Positions 1-12,573 of a DNA stretch of 64,000 nt are shown in pieces (the stretch's first letter is position 1; every line of letters begins with the position of its first letter). Made by a program: the position numbers and the translations under genes. Below the pieces are notes generated by a model. The model was given only the letters and a program-made list of their open reading frames with translations. It made no database searches and was not told the DNA's origin. Source of the DNA: Kalaharituber pfeilii (taxonomy: Eukaryota > Ascomycota > Pezizomycetes > Pezizales > Pezizaceae); assembly GCA_015179045.1 (NCBI GenBank), contig WHUZ01000115.1, positions 1 to 64,000 on the forward strand, read 5' to 3'.

Positions 1-2385
1 TCAACGTAATTTTTGATATCTTCAGCATTGTCTCTTGCCTCAATAGTTACATGAGGAACATTCTGCATGCGGGTTTCAATATCCAGACTATGGCGGCTGG
101 ATACTAGCACTTTGACAAAAACTCTTGATTTCTTCATGATGGTGAAGAATGCATTGAGAATCGAAACTATTGAGTTTTTGGGGCATTCATCGAGAGCATC
201 CAAGACAATAATTGGGTCTTCATAACAGTCAACCAATTGGATGAGAAGGCTGATGGTAGCATCAAGTGGCAGATGCTTCCTAGCGGCAGGGTCTTTCTGC
301 TCTTTGTTGTAAGCTTCCTGTGCAATTGCACATATCTTCTCGGTGTCTGGACATGCAAGCTGTTTGGCCAGGGAAAGTAAAATTTGATGAGGATCACGAC
401 GAATATCCTCATCACGCTTGCAATAGAAGAATGAGACTTTGTCTACCATTGGCTGCAAATAATCAATCGTAGCAGAGCTATAAGGACAAGCAAAAGATTT
501 GTTAGCTGCTTGCCTCATACATATTAAAGTTAAGACTTCGAATCGCCACTCACACTAGCTTTGTCTTTCCAGCACCAGCTAAGCAACGTAGGAAGTCAGT
601 ACCCCTCTATGATGTGGATTGTAGCAGTATCAACTCACGAATCCCATGCAACCATAACATTTGTGACTGCCTCTGATCCCAGCCAGCTTTGAAATTCCTG
701 CCTTCTAAAAAACCATTGCCCAGTACCCTTTACACGGCTCTCTTGTGCGAGATCATGGTGGCTTCGATATGGGACCTCAGAAAACCATTTGAGGATCATG
801 ATTCTTTCCTTTTCTAAGACCCCACCAGGAATGATTATTTTGTGCTTCACGAAGAGGGTTTCCATTGGAGGCGTAAAATACCTTCAATTTGTTTATATAT
901 GTACGTAACAGCTGCATCCATTCGGGCTATCGTAGGCTCAAAGGTTTGCAGAAGTATTTTGAGACTATGGAACGCTTCTAGAAACGCCAAAGTTTTAAAG
1001 TGAGTAAGTATACTAGGCTTATTGAAGCAAGTTCATACCTTTATTGAAGTGTCTTGATTCCTCTTGATCTGTGTTTCATAGTGTTTCGAAGTACTTAATT
1101 AGCTGTCAAGTGTTACAAAGGTGTAGTTGGAGCAAACTTACAGTATTTTTCCACTATACCAGCTGCAATATTCACAGCAGACTCTGGTCCGTCCAGTGTC
1201 TTGAATTCCTCTATAATAGCGCCTGGACGTATTACACTGTCCATAATATGTGTCGCTAATATAAATGGCAGTTTCATAACAATTAGCAATTGCACAAGTC
1301 GAAGGAGATATAGCACATACCTGTATTACTCGTAAAGAGTTCCATGAGAACGCTCAAAAGGTTCAGAATAGTCGTATATAATTTTACAAGAGCTTCGCGA
1401 AGGTCATCCTTTGCTGTCGTCGCTCCAATAGGTACCTCCTCAGTTAGATACAACTGCTCATATATAGTGCCTCGGCTAACAAGAATTGTGATGCGTTCCA
1501 TTCCGATAACTGCTGCTTCCATAGACTCTTGCTTGTCAACAATCATCTGATGGACCGAACCTGTTAGTTACTCATGAAGAAGGCTGCTGCAACCAACTAT
1601 AGATAGGCTTCACACCAACAAAACTCTCTTGAAGGCGGAAAGGGGGAATGTAGGACTTTACTGACTTGCAAGATGAATCTAACTCCTGCCCAAGGTAAAG
1701 CAGCATGAACCGGGTCATATTGTATGGCTATATCTCCAATGTCCTTGAACTTATTAATCCAGTAGACCATTGCTTTTGCCTTTTGACCCATGTCTATTTC
1801 CACATTCCCTAACTTGAACTTCCATCTTTTTGCTTCCGCTTTGGCTTGTGCCTGGTTTGCGACAGTCAGGATATCATCTAGGAATCCGGCTTGACTGGAT
1901 TGTGCAATGACATCAATTCCGCACTTCACCAGGATGTCTTTAGGTTTCTCCAGAAGCCTTTTGTGTGCCTCCACCCACAGGTTAACAGAAATTTTATTCT
2001 GCTGTTGTTCAGCTAATTCAGTCGGAAGGTTGTGACGAGGTTCATGGTGGGCAGTATGATTCTCCTTATCCGCATGGGGTACAAGGGAGTTAAGATTTTC
2101 CTGCCGGCGATCGGAATCTATTTGAGGCAAGGTTGAAGTTTCGGCATGCTGCTGTTGTGAAGGGGGGGTGTGGGGGTTGCAATGCTGTGTGCCCTGCTCT
2201 CCTTCACCCGCTTCCCCATGGGGACTCTGAGATACTTGTTGCTCTGGGGCGGGGGAACCTGGAATTCTGGGACTATGGCTTGGAGAGCGGCTTCGGCTAT
2301 CTCGTCTGAATGGCTGTAAGAACATATCCCGTTTTCGTCCAGGAACAGAGGGTTGTTGGCTACTTTCTTTCTTCTTCCGGAACAT
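1..2385 (-). pseudogene. NACHT-ankyrin NLR, copy A (5' part, frameshifted, truncated by window start)
   Basis: STAND/NLR receptor predicted to act in the cytoplasm as a signalling NTPase. Exons by homology with copy B: 2385-1666, 1546-1321, 1255-1142, 1068-1039, 977-882, 813-639, 578-554, 477-1 (continuing). Exon 1 encodes a low-complexity R/S/P/Q leader and the fungal NACHT N-terminal domain ending ALPWAGVRFILQ; exon 7 the P-loop GAGKTKL; exon 8 the Walker B region LDALDECP. All junctions are GT-AG and phase-compatible, except that exon 6 is 175 nt rather than 174 in copies B and C: one extra base near 675 shifts the frame before the conserved LWLHGI that precedes the P-loop. Exon 1 is open for 240 codons, unlike copy C. 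The ankyrin half lies outside the window. First donor is GTCAGT (B has GTAAGT). The frameshift could be real decay or an assembly error. Confidence 0.85.
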
Positions 2386-3882
2386 GGCTATTGATTTCAG
2401 CAGCGGTGTACTGTATATGGGACCTTTCTGTGGAATGTCAGTGTAAAGGCAGTTGTTTGTCAAAATCGCAACTGCTATGTGGTGGTGCGGATTGATGGCT
2501 CAGCCTCCCAGCGAACCTCTGGCGAATTATGCAGCGCCAAGGTACCATAGAGTACTCACGTGCACCTCCGTAGGTTTGCTACATCCAGTACTCGAGTACA
2601 TACTAGTTGGGTATAGCCTTACGCAGACCCTTAGCCATCAGCCAACATGTTGCAATTCTTTAGGATGACACCCGTTATAGTGAACGCGAACTGCTAGATT
2701 TTACCGTTTGTTATCGAACGGGTCTGGGTTGGAACTTGACCGCAGAGAGCGAAGATGAGCGAATTCGTCTTAGATATGCAATCTAAACCCTAAATGGCAG
2801 CGAGAACCTATTCGTGCTAACAAATTCCGGTACCACAATAGCTGTTCTAAATCTTCATAAGCGCCAACGAGATACTCCAGCAATATGCGAAAATGCCAAG
2901 CACAAGTTGCGTTGACATCACTTACACAGCACACAAAAGCCCAATGGATGGAGATTTCATGTAAGAATGGGATGGAGTGTCGTGAGAAGCTATCCCTTGA
3001 AGTTTTGCGAGGGACGGGAAAAAAGTGGTTGGATGAAGCTTTTCGACTGAAAGAAACACTAATGCCAAGGCACGATTATGCACATGATTCAATTTTCATG
3101 CATTTCTGGTGCCACACGAAATCAGATGAAGCCAGCGATATTGACCAGGTGTGTGCAGCTGTATAGATTGCAGTTCATATTTACTTCATGTGCTAGCTAT
3201 TAATAAACATACTTGATGTAGAAAGTGCTGTACGGAGTAGTGGGCGTATGCCAAGAAACCCGATCGATAAGTAGGCTGTGAACCAGTGGGATCTTGGAGA
3301 TCTAGTAGCTTCGGTCTAGCCGCTGAGGTTGTGATAGTGATCCAGTCTCTTAGTTCCAGCGGGAAGGAACAGTACAGGGATGCAAGTATTTCCTATACTG
3401 GGTGACGGTGGTACGCATGTGCTGAGCTTCAGGCGAGAAGGACCACATGTACTGGCTTCATAGAACGTCCTTGCTCTGGCTATTTATAAGAGGATGGAAT
3501 GTATGCAAGATGGTTTCATCCTATGCTCAGCTCTCGGCTTTTATCCCCAGAGAGCTAAGCTTCTCCACTACTCCAAAGGGAAGTACAAATGTATATACTT
3601 GAGGACACCACTCCAATCTCTTGGCGTGCAGGAGTCACTACATAAGTACTTATTTAGCATTATTTCTCACCTCATTTCAAGAAAGTTTTGGTAAACGAGA
3701 TTATGAGCACGCCTGAATGCATACATTGAACTTGAAATTTATCCTTCATTCATTCGTTTATTTAAAACTGTACTCTCTTTCGGTTAACGTAATGAAGGAT
3801 GTGACGTGAAAACCTCCTTCTCTTACCTCCTCCCTTAAGCTGTCCATCACAGATTATAAAACCATACACAAACAAGTCAGCC
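2386..3882. promoter_or_regulatory. Divergent intergenic region between NLR-A and its plus-strand neighbour
   Basis: About 1.5 kb separates the NLR start (minus) from the first ATG of the plus-strand region. On the minus strand a GTGAGT donor-like site near 2560 could bound a 5' untranslated exon; similar sequence precedes copies B and C. On the plus strand a CT-rich tract and TATAAAA (about 3856) stand just before the ATG at 3883; the CT-rich tract is conserved in B (46480-46510) and the whole in C. Apart from the short open frame at 2885-3166, I see no gene. Confidence 0.4.
2885..3166 (+). CDS. Unrecognised 93-codon open frame, conserved only in copy C
   Basis: I do not recognise this frame. 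Its C-terminal half (GKKWLD... FRLKE... MHFWCHTKSDEASDIDQ) is open in module C at 61218-61517 with several amino acid changes and an extended C-terminus, but it is absent from module B. As A and C are recent duplicates, shared openness is weak evidence. It may be an exon of a gene, a remnant, or chance. Confidence 0.2.
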   Translation: MRKCQAQVALTSLTQHTKAQWMEISCKNGMECREKLSLEVLRGTGKKWLDEAFRLKETLMPRHDYAHDSIFMHFWCHTKSDEASDIDQVCAAV

Positions 3883-6800
3883 ATGGCTCAACAACCAGAT
3901 AATGGTATGGTACAAGTTCAGGGCGCTGACAGTAGGAAGAAAAAGAAAAACAAAGTTATGCATGAGCAACAGTTCACTCCACACCTAATCCATTCATCCT
4001 CAACCCTCGTGTTAGTTGCTTTTTTTCTTAAAAAACGGATCGCACCTCGTGCTTCGGAATTCAAAGCCCAACTCTCCTCCGCCAAATATTATACCTAGTC
4101 GGTCTGGATCCTTCGTGTACCCCCATGGTAATCACAGTGAAGATGCCGTTGGTATAAATAACAGGCACAAGGAAATTCAAAAACACCAAAATATTGTAAG
4201 AAAAAAATAGATGCACGGAGTAGGCGATCAATCAAGGAGTAGTTTTTATTATCCCTAGCTGAGGTGGAGAGGGAAAATGTAGCGATGCGAAAGGCGGAGG
4301 TGCGACAAGCAGAGATGCCAGAGGCAGAGAAATAGCCGGTACAAGCAGTATAGGCGGAGATAGTGGAGGCAGAGGTTGGAGCGTTGTCAGCCCCGTGATA
4401 TGCTGTCACAGTGCGACAGGAAAGGATGAGAGTGGACAGGAGAGGCAAGAGGAGAGGCGACAAGGGAGGCGGTGGGGCTGTAGGAGAGGTGGAAGAGGCG
4501 GAGGGGCTCTCGAAGGGGCTCTCGGAGGGGCTGTTGGAGAAGCAGTAGGAGGTGGCCGTACGTACAAGGTGAGGAGTTGTCTACTTTCCGAACTGACCTA
4601 TAGCTTGGTGAAGTGGTATGTCTGTTGTCTCCAGTAATGGAGGTTACAACAAGAGACCATAGGGAGGTATGGAATTGAACCTAAGCCCCTTTTGTACCAG
4701 TAAGTTCAAACCCCCATTATCCACCAATTGATCACAAGAAGGATGCCATTGGTGTAAAACTTCAATGCATATAAAAAATTGATAAACCTCGAGACAAAAC
4801 AAAAATTATATAGATAAAGAGCGCATGATGACAGTCGACTTACCAAGGAGTAATCTGTGTTATCTGATAAGCGGAAGGGGCCGTCGGAATGGTTGCTAGA
4901 GTAGCTGTTGAAGGGGTGGTGGGATGGGATGTTGGGATGGTGGGAGGCACCATATCCGGGTGTGTATGCAGCAGCAGGAATGGGGATGAGTGTGCAGGTC
5001 GGGATTCAGATTCAAGAACTAGGAGATGGGATTGGCAGATGTTAGTCGACTGACTTCTGTCCGTCGAAACCTTTGTCCACCAGGAAACTCGAGTCGGTAC
5101 AGGTCGTTGCAAGCGACAGCAGTCCAGGCAATTGAGAACCTGAAGAGAGATAACGGCAGTGGGGTGGAGGTGAGAGTGGGGAGAAGCTCGAGTTGAGTTT
5201 CATCTTTTTGCGATTGGAGCTCCCTGCTTTATTTATATCTGTTAGCGTTTTAATTTCATTTCTTGGTTTGGCTGACATACCATACTATCAATGTCTCCCT
5301 TTCCAAAAATTCATGTAGGAATATTGCAAGTTGGGAAATGGTGTTGCAGCTTTTTCTTCTTTTGCGAAGGATAAGAGGATGATATTTCTGGTTTGTCTGC
5401 TATCCGTTGTCTGTCAATTGTCAGTTGGTTGCAAGTTATAATCATGATTTTTGGAATTCAATTGCTAAAAAAATCCCTCCCCAGCACTGGTCGAAGTTCT
5501 AGATAGAGATAGTATAGAGAAGATTTCGGTCGCATCAAAAACAACCTTCACGATTACCAAAACCGCCTTCCCCAACACACGTCTCACCAGATCCTCCTCC
5601 ACCTCTCTATTCCCATCTCCGGTTCCAACGCAGACCCAAGATCCCAAACCCCAGAATTGCGCCACAGGTCGTATCGGGAATAATGAATATAATGTCAGGG
5701 TCCCTATAGACTGCGCTTTGAAGAAAGTTCTAACATTTTAATCGGTTCACAACATCCCAAGCAACTGTTTCTGATCAAGGTAAATAAACCTGAGAAGCAA
5801 TTGGGATCGGAGTGGGAGTCGGCATCAGAAGGGTATTGGGTCACAGTATTGGCAATAAATTCTGGGGTCGTCTGCAACATCATCAATATCATCTTCCCTC
5901 GTCATCCTCATCCAAAGGTCTATCGAAGTCCAATTCCACGAGTTCATTATCAAGGTCCAGTTCAGATAAATCTTGGACTCGGATCCACACTTGCAACCCA
6001 CTTCGAGGGGCCCCCTACCAAAAAACTGGAGTGGGTGATTTGGTTTCCAGAAAAAGAGAATAAGGTAGATAAGGGAAAAGGTATATTTAAGAAACTTTTT
6101 GAAAAAAAAAAAATAAATCACGTTCACGAAGGCTTCAAGAGACGGTGCAGGAGGAAATTGAGAAGGTTATAGCAGATTCAAAACAGCCGATTACCGGTGG
6201 TATGGGGATCCTTGGACTCGCGTGAATTGTCTCCACCTGTAGTTCTCATGTTGCATGTGAGAGGGGGGGGGGGGGCGGAGGAATGAATCTATAATTGCGA
6301 GAGTGCGAGGAACAGCAAAGAGGTACAAGGTGTTAAAAAGGAACAGGACGCAGGCAAAGAACAAGAAGCGGCGAGAGGCCAATTCTCCACACCTTAGACT
6401 CCAAGAGGGAAGGCAATGGGAGGATCCAGGCAGCGTCAATGGCGGGACAAGGGTACAAATTGAGACTGGACAAAGCAGTAGTATCGGAGAAGGTTCATCG
6501 TTATTCTTAGATCTGCAATCACTTTCTCAATAGGAAGCCATTATTGAATACCATTACTTCTCTTCCAAGCACCAAGCTCCAGATCAAATAATTGTTGACC
6601 CCTTCCGCAATCTATCTACCCTCTGATACACAGATTCGGGGAGCGTATACCGTCCACCACACTGTGCCCTATCAATACCCAACTGTAGAGTTTGACCTAA
6701 TATTCAACCCTTCGCTTTTTCAACTCGGGAATGTCCAAATCTCACTATTCGTCGGAGTATACTGTGTGCGGGGTGCCCAATGGAAAAAGATCGCTAGACG

Positions 6801-7960
6801 AAGAAGCCATTTGCCGAATGCAGGGTATGTGAAGTGCGGGGAAAACAGGATTGCTGTCAATATTGCTCTCAGCGTTGATAGCAGCACCAAAGCCCATATA
6901 GATATTGGCAGTTACTGCTGCAAACATAGAACAAACACACATAGGCAGCGGATGAGAAAGAAGTGCTGACATCCTTCTTCCTCGAAACACAGCAGGAAGG
7001 GCAGCAGCGGGGAGAGGGAGGAGGGACGAGAAGGAAGAGGGTACAAAGGTTGAAGTGCAAATCAAAGCCTCAAATCAGATGTGAGTGTAAGTGCTGTAGA
7101 GGAAGAGGAAGACAGGGAGAAGAGAAAAGCTGGTTATCAAGAAGACAAGTCAAGAAAAGGATTGAAAGAGCAAGTTGAAGAAGTATTCTGAGCTCGAAAT
7201 GGGGGTATGTGTGACCGCAGCTGCGGCATATGGCGATGTCAGTGGTAGCCTTCCAGCTCTCGATGCTAGAAGCAGCATCCAGTTCCATCGTCAGGGTTGC
7301 CCTCCCGGCGTCCAATAGCCACGAATCTTCTTTATTATCAAGAAAGCGGGAGAAATGACCAAACCACAAGGGAGATGATGGGCTTCTTCGTGACATCGCA
7401 CTCGATACGTGCGCAGGAGCTCTTTGAGCTCTAGTTGGCATAATGGTGGATCGGTGGCTGTGCAAAAAGCGCGATAGTACCAAATCTACGCCGTCAGCCT
7501 CTGGGAAAGGGGATATGAAGCAGTATATTTTGCTCCTGGGAACTGCAGTTGCCTTCAGTTTTACCTCTTGTGGGAAGTGAATGTGTAACCAGTTGAAGAC
7601 ACTAAAAATCCACCTCCGATGCCGCAGACCATAATGGCGGGAGCAGGCGAGTGAGGGCTGAGACTGAAGCTAGGATGACAAAGCCGGTACACAGAGAGTG
7701 GAATGGGGTGTATTTTGGTGCTGGAGCAACCGCAGGCTGCTGGCAGAGAGCAGGGATCAGGGGAAAGAGGGCAGAAGGAGTAAGGGATACTATGGAAAGT
7801 CACACAAAGAATGATGGGGAAATTGGTGAGTTGAAGGTTCCAGGAGACGGCAACTGCAACATCACTAGCATCACTAACCCCCCTCCCTCTGATGATGCCT
7901 CAAAAATCTCCAAATCCATCGCAACCTGAGCAGCGATCAGAGCCGAAAACCGTAAATTCA
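3883..7960 (+). CDS. Candidate partner gene of NLR-A: conserved plus-strand coding blocks, model unresolved
   Basis: I do not recognise this family and give no complete model. Blocks conserved with module B on the plus strand are: a short lysine-rich start (MVQVQGADSRKKKK, about 3907); GTISGCVCSSRNGD then DSDSRTRRW (about 4946-5041), where differences from B fall mostly at third codon positions; a YSS..C...P.GKRSLDEE block (6743-6823) ending at a GTATGT donor; a charged block EKEVLTSFFLETQQE followed by K/R-rich sequence (6951-7178), preceded by a plausible AG acceptor; VCVTAAAAYGDVSGSLP (about 7200-7250); and a P/Q/S-rich tail near 7890-7960. Indels between A, B and C break the frame in places (for example near 5535), so copy A may be decayed. 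It is head-to-head with the NLR in every module. Confidence 0.4.
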
Positions 7961-8975
7961 GACATGGACGTTGGGAGGGCTTGTTCCCCCCGTTGCACAT
8001 ACTAAAGCAACCTCCACACCGGAATCAAAAACGCCAGTTTCTTTGTGGAAAAAAAACAAACAGGGTCTTGATGAGGTGTGGACGCTTGTGGAGGAAGGCG
8101 GTTAAACAGAAAGCAGGAGATTAATGTCCTTGTCATGAGGGGCGCATTGAGCCCTCAAGATGCTGAGAACACTAGGGGGTGGGGGTGAAGATAATTCAAG
8201 TCCCGCATAAGGAGTGGTGGCATGGCAAAGCAAGGATAGCGACAGAGGTCAGTAATATGCGTAATTTCGTGCAGAAAGAATTGGAGTAGGGCAGATTGAG
8301 AGGGAGATGGAAGAGATTTGGTCACTTTTGAGGAGGTTGGGGGGTGGAGGTAGGGAGGGCGGTAGGTGGACTTAAGCTCTACTGTGGGGGGCTCTTGGCG
8401 AGCCGGAGTTGTGGGGTAGGTGCTGTGCTAGTACTCCGGGGTACCGGCGAATGATGCAGCGCCAAGGGTACAGTACTCACATGCAGTTTCCAGGTACAGT
8501 ATGTACGACCCATCGACAACATACAAACATGCAATCCTCACCGCAACTCACACCGCAACTCACACCACCATCAAAAAAAAAAAAAATCCCTCACACCCCG
8601 AAATTGTGTAGAAATCCTACACCCGGAAAGAAAAAACAAAAAGAGAAGAAAAAAAAAACGACCAAACTCTCCTCAAAAGAACTCTCGCGAAATTCTGAGA
8701 AAGATGTTAAATAACATTATGTAAATAAAATATAATACAAGACACTTTTGCGTTTGTCTCAAGCTGGGGAAACGGTGGAAAGTGGTCTAAACTAGTAGGT
8801 AACTATAGCTGTCAAAGTTTGGCGAAAAGATAATTGAAGGGAGTTATTGAGTTGATGAAGAGTGAGGTTACCTCATTGTATTCGTCCATTGTTTATTTAT
8901 TTATAGCACCCCTGCTTAACTGGCGACTACAGTTTTCCTTGGATGTTCTCAGGCTGCTACGTCCCGTTCCCATAC
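7961..8975. other. No gene seen; contains a scrap of NLR upstream sequence
   Basis: Homology to module B fades at about 8000. Around 8440-8490 a short stretch (GGCGAATGATGCAGCGCCAAG then GTACTCAC) matches the sequence 130-180 bp upstream of the NLR start in copies A and C, so a further broken module edge lies here. The rest is low-complexity, with A-rich tracts at 8571-8660. I see no supportable gene. Confidence 0.35.
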
Positions 8976-9045
8976 AAAACCCGCCGGAACCACAGGAATT
9001 TGCCTGGCACTTACCCCCCTGTCTCCATACAAATAATATTTGCTA

Positions 9046-10936
9046 CTGTTAAGTATGGCTTAGTGCGCAGGGATGGCTTAGTGCGTAGCACCTGGGCACC
9101 ACGCTGACTCAGCATTATTCTTCATATTCTGCCGACGGATATAGGCAAAAGACTGTAATTTTCGGCGCATATCATCACAATTGCTCACTCTACACATTGC
9201 ATCTATCATACATATGAAAAAATAAAGCTTTCGATGTCAAAACCCCATTCTGAATTGAGTACCCCCCTATGATGACCCCCTCCCCCCCCCCCCACATCCT
9301 ACCCGCACTACCACGCATTGTACTAATCCAAGCCATCATACTGCTTCATCATCCACCTACTCAATGGTTAGCACTAGAATCTGAAGCTCACATGGCTACA
9401 TACCTCAGCGAATTGCTGCAATCTAACAGCATCCAGCATCTCTACAAGCTGTTCCTCATCAAAATGGACCTCCTCCCACTCTTCAGCCACCTCAGAGCCA
9501 GGCAACACCTTCAACACCTTCGGTTTTTGTGGCTTCAGTGGTGGCTTCCTTTTCTCTTTCCTCGCAGCATCAACTTCCAGTCGCCATGCTTCGACCTCCG
9601 TCTCCCACTGTGCCTTTGCTTCATCATTCAGCTTCTTCAACTCCACCCTATCTTGTCGGCGCTGGACTTTCGCTGCTTCCGCTGCACGCTGCTTCTCTGC
9701 TCGCTCAATGCCTTCCATGACGTCCTTGTCCGTTAGGACTCTACCTTTGCCCACATGCTTGCGGCTAGAGGCCTTAACCACTGTCTTGCCTGAGCGCGCT
9801 GCAGAATACCAAAGCATCCTATATCCAATGGCTGCATGAAGCCGGTGGAGTGTAGAGGGAGGCATATCATGTGAGTGTTATGCTTTAATGCGAACTAGAC
9901 TACCTTCCAGTAGACATAGGAGCTATGGCCGTCAACGATGAGGATACGAGCAGTGGTAGTGGGGGCGGTGGGGGCGGTGGGGGCGGTGTGCCGCTCAAAG
10001 TGTCTGGAGATATACTCAAATCCTAACTCGTCATCCATATATCCACTTGGAGAGACTCCATACCCTCCTCCAGGAATGAGTGCAATGCTAATCCTTCTTG
10101 ACTCTGCAATACCCTCATTGGTTGCATAATACCCTTCACGATGCGTCTTTCCTTGCCTATGACATCACCTGTGGCATTAATTGTCTCCAATACACTGCAG
10201 AATTCTCTGCTGCCTTCACTCACAGCAGTAGGTACCGTGCCTGCACGTACAACAGCCTTCTCTCGTCCAGATCTACCAAGTGTCATACCTTTCTCATCAC
10301 AGTTCCAAAGGTTAGCCGGTGTTACCTGGTAGCGACGGATAAGGTCATTCAACAGCTTATAAAATGCAGTTTGGAGCTCCGGAGTAGCTCCAGCTTGCTT
10401 CCTCGAACGCTCTTGATGCTCAACCCACTCCTTCTTCAGGATAGGGTGTCGCTTGATAAAACGATTCACCCATAGCTCACCGAGCCTATGTATGTTGCCA
10501 GGACGTGAATTGAGGATATCCTGAGCCATTCGATGGATGAGAGAAAGGCTCATAGGAAACCCACGCTGTGCCATGAGGCAGCAGTGATCTGCTAAAGCTT
10601 CCTCCTGCCCCGGAGTGAACAATTGACGGTATTGGTGAGCTTTATTGCGTGCTTGCGTCTTTCCTGCAACCCTGCGACGTAAGGTATCCGCATTGACACC
10701 ATAGAGGTCTGCAATGCGAGCTCTGGACACCCAAGGCATGTCCCGTGCATGCTGTATAGCTTTTTGGAGGTTATCTTCAGTATATACAGGCATGGTTGAT
10801 TGTATATGTGAAGTTTGAGAAGCATAGCATAGCTAGATCTCGTGATATGCAGAATAAGGGGGGGGGTTGGTGCCGAGGAGCAGGGATATTTTAGCGCGCA
10901 CTAAGCCATCCCTGCGCACTAAGCCATAGCTAACAG
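9046..10936 (-). mobile_element. Fot1/pogo-type DNA transposon, 1891 bp, TA target duplication
   Basis: Terminal inverted repeats of about 40 bp begin CTGTTAAGTATGGCTTAGTG on the left and read CTGTTAGCTATGGCTTAGTG on the complement of the right end; each holds two copies of TATGGCTTAGTGCG-like sequence. TA flanks both ends (9044-9045 and 10937-10938). The empty site in unit 2 near 12985 reads TTTGCTATACC, where the filled site reads TTTGCTA-element-TATACC: exactly one TA duplicated. TA targeting and the coded transposase place it in the Tc1/mariner superfamily, pogo/Fot1 group. Confidence 0.92.
9374..10793 (-). pseudogene. Fot1/pogo transposase, multiply frameshifted
   Basis: The N-terminus (from 10793) has a psq-type helix-turn-helix (RARIADLYGVNADTLRRRV), then a CENP-B-type second DNA-binding region (QEEALADHCCLMAQRG... 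GELWVNRFIKRHP) and the first catalytic Asp in NCDEKGMTLG. Near 10155 the frame changes; the continuing frame reads THREGYYATNEG ... DDELGFEYISRHFERHT and the second catalytic motif LIVDGHSSYV (about 9925). An in-frame TAG follows near 9895, then the typical HSTGFMQPLDIGCFG, another frame change near 9800, and a charged coiled tail to 9374. A 9-bp GGGGGCGGT repeat at 9957-9985 encodes APT repeats. With at least two frameshifts and a stop it should be inactive, but near-complete TIRs would let it move in trans. Confidence 0.85.
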
Positions 10937-11373
10937 TATACCGGATACACTAATGCTGATACGTGGCTACCTCACCTTTGACATTCACCCATTACATATT
11001 TAAATTAGGCCGTCTTTGCCGATCTGCTTCTCAATTAGGCAATTCCCATTATTTTTGCTGCCCATCCCTATTCTATTTCTACCAAGCATTTTATTCTAAA
11101 GCGGAACCTGGACGAAAAAGGTAGGATTTTACAGATTCGGTATAGCAAGGGAAAACCGTACCGGACGACCAAAATCCAGCACTATCCGTCCGGTTTAACT
11201 CAGCGTTCGGGATAGTAAATTTGCAGGGATGGCGTGCCAGGGTGTTGCACGGATGGTGGGGTCCGCGGGCGGGGTAATATCTTTTCATGCAAGATTACTG
11301 AGATTGTCATACCGATACTTTTCGCAGACCTAAATACCGTCAAGAGCAGTTTGGATCGATACCATCTCATTCA

Positions 11374-11734
11374 ATGCCTACCTCAAAGCATGCCTTTTCT
11401 TTCCGTGAGAAATATGTCCAGAGTGGAAGACTCAGTTACAGGCAGGGAAAAAAAATAAAATTGGAAGACCTTGGACGTCTGTTTTCAGGACCGGATGGGA
11501 AAGGGATTTCGAAGTCTACTCTAAGTGATATACTCCCCAATTCAGAGGAAATTTTATCCCATCCACCAGTTGATGGTGCTCACAAAAAGAAGAAACCGAG
11601 CGCCTTTATTTCCAGTATTTGAGGCTTACAACAGTTAAAGTACCTACCGTATCAGAGGCAATTGACCACCTAGATCAATTAATTTCTTTTTTCCAAAGCA
11701 CTTCGATTTCGACTCTATCCTTCTCTCATCATTA
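11374..11734 (+). pseudogene. Remnant of a pogo/CENP-B-like transposase (DNA-binding part plus C-terminal scrap)
   Basis: The 82-codon frame 11374-11622 has the look of a CENP-B/psq N-terminal domain (FREKYVQSGRLSYRQGKK, then DGKGISKSTLSDILPNSEE). A second frame just downstream (about 11621-11734) reads VPTVSEAIDHLDQLISFF, the kind of C-terminal helix found in these transposases. The DDE domain between them is missing, so this is an internally deleted element. GCTATACCGG motifs, direct and inverted, scattered around 11130-11215 and 11910-11945 may be its degraded termini. Unit 2 has the same frame with an internal stop. Confidence 0.5.
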
Positions 11735-11972
11735 AAGACGGCTTCCGATTCAAGATGTAGTGGATATGGCACTTCAGGCTCGAGAGGGATTAAAGCATCA
11801 CCAGAGTACACATTAAGTACAGAAGCGACTTCATGATTTTTGTCTTTCGTCTGGTTCCGGCTAATTAGTTTGTATGTAATTTGAATTTAAAAGTCTATGA
11901 TTTTCTTGTCCGGTCCGGTTTAACTGGGCGTCCGGTATAGCTACGTAAAACTGTACTCGACGTGTACTAGTA

Positions 11973-12573
11973 GTGGTTGTCACTGAACAACTGAGAATGA
12001 CTACCAGAAGGTACCAGAGAAAATACGCCAACCAAACTAGGCAGGTGTCGTGAGGCACCCCTTTTACCCTTGTGAAATTTATTAGTAAGTACTATGAATT
12101 ACCACAAATATGCCTCTACACAACAAGACTCACGCGTATCAACTTTACTATGCCCCATCTAAGTCAAAGAGCTGTAATACAACAAGAGCTCAGAAGCGAA
12201 ACAATGTAAAAGCTATCATGATGCTTATGATTCTTAATTAACGCGTGATGAACCTATAAAGAGGATATGTATGCATTATTTGTGTTTGTAGATGCATCTC
12301 AATGTTGACGTGATCGGGATGTGAATACGCGGGTGATGCATATGGTACGAAATATGATAAAATGTGGGTGTATGCAGCAAAGTAGGCTACTAACTGAGCA
12401 CTACTTACCAGAAGAGCCCACTACCAGTCAAATTTGACTGGTAACAGGCGTTACGTTGGTACTGGAGACTACTAGCCAACAGACCAATGAACGAAGGGGC
12501 CAAGGCACTAAAAGCGCCTCAGTTAGTAGTGGTACTTTCTGGTAGCCATTCCCAGTAAGTCAGTGACAACCCC
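11973..12573. mobile_element. 601-bp MITE with about 45-bp inverted repeats
   Basis: The left end reads GTGGTTGTCACTGAACAACT and the complement of the right end GGGGTTGTCACTGACTTACT; similarity continues about 45 bp inward to GGTACC/GGTACT. TAGTA flanks both ends (11968-11972 and 12574-12578). The matching place in unit 2 (about 14075) has a single TAATAGTATAAA, so the insertion followed the tandem duplication. It has no transposase and no convincing open frame. The superfamily is not clear from a 5-bp target duplication. Confidence 0.8.

Larger units (their letters stand above)
1..5720. repeat. Segmental duplication, arm 1 (module A)
   Basis: This stretch aligns nearly base for base, in the same orientation, with 58247-64000 (offset about 58,246 at the left, drifting to about 58,280 by small indels). 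It contains the 5' part of the NLR, the divergent intergenic region and the start of the plus-strand partner region. Both arms run off the window, so the full length is unknown. Homology with the more diverged module B continues to about 8000, so the ancestral unit was larger. Confidence 0.9.

Noticed and set aside
4095..5112. Minus-strand Pro/Thr/Ser-rich frames ending ITQITPW with a GTAAGT-like site, also at 62486-63385 and 47931
   Set aside because: I first took them for exons, but differences between modules A and B around 4946-5041 fall on third positions of the plus-strand frame, so the plus strand is favoured. Not fully excluded upstream of 4946.
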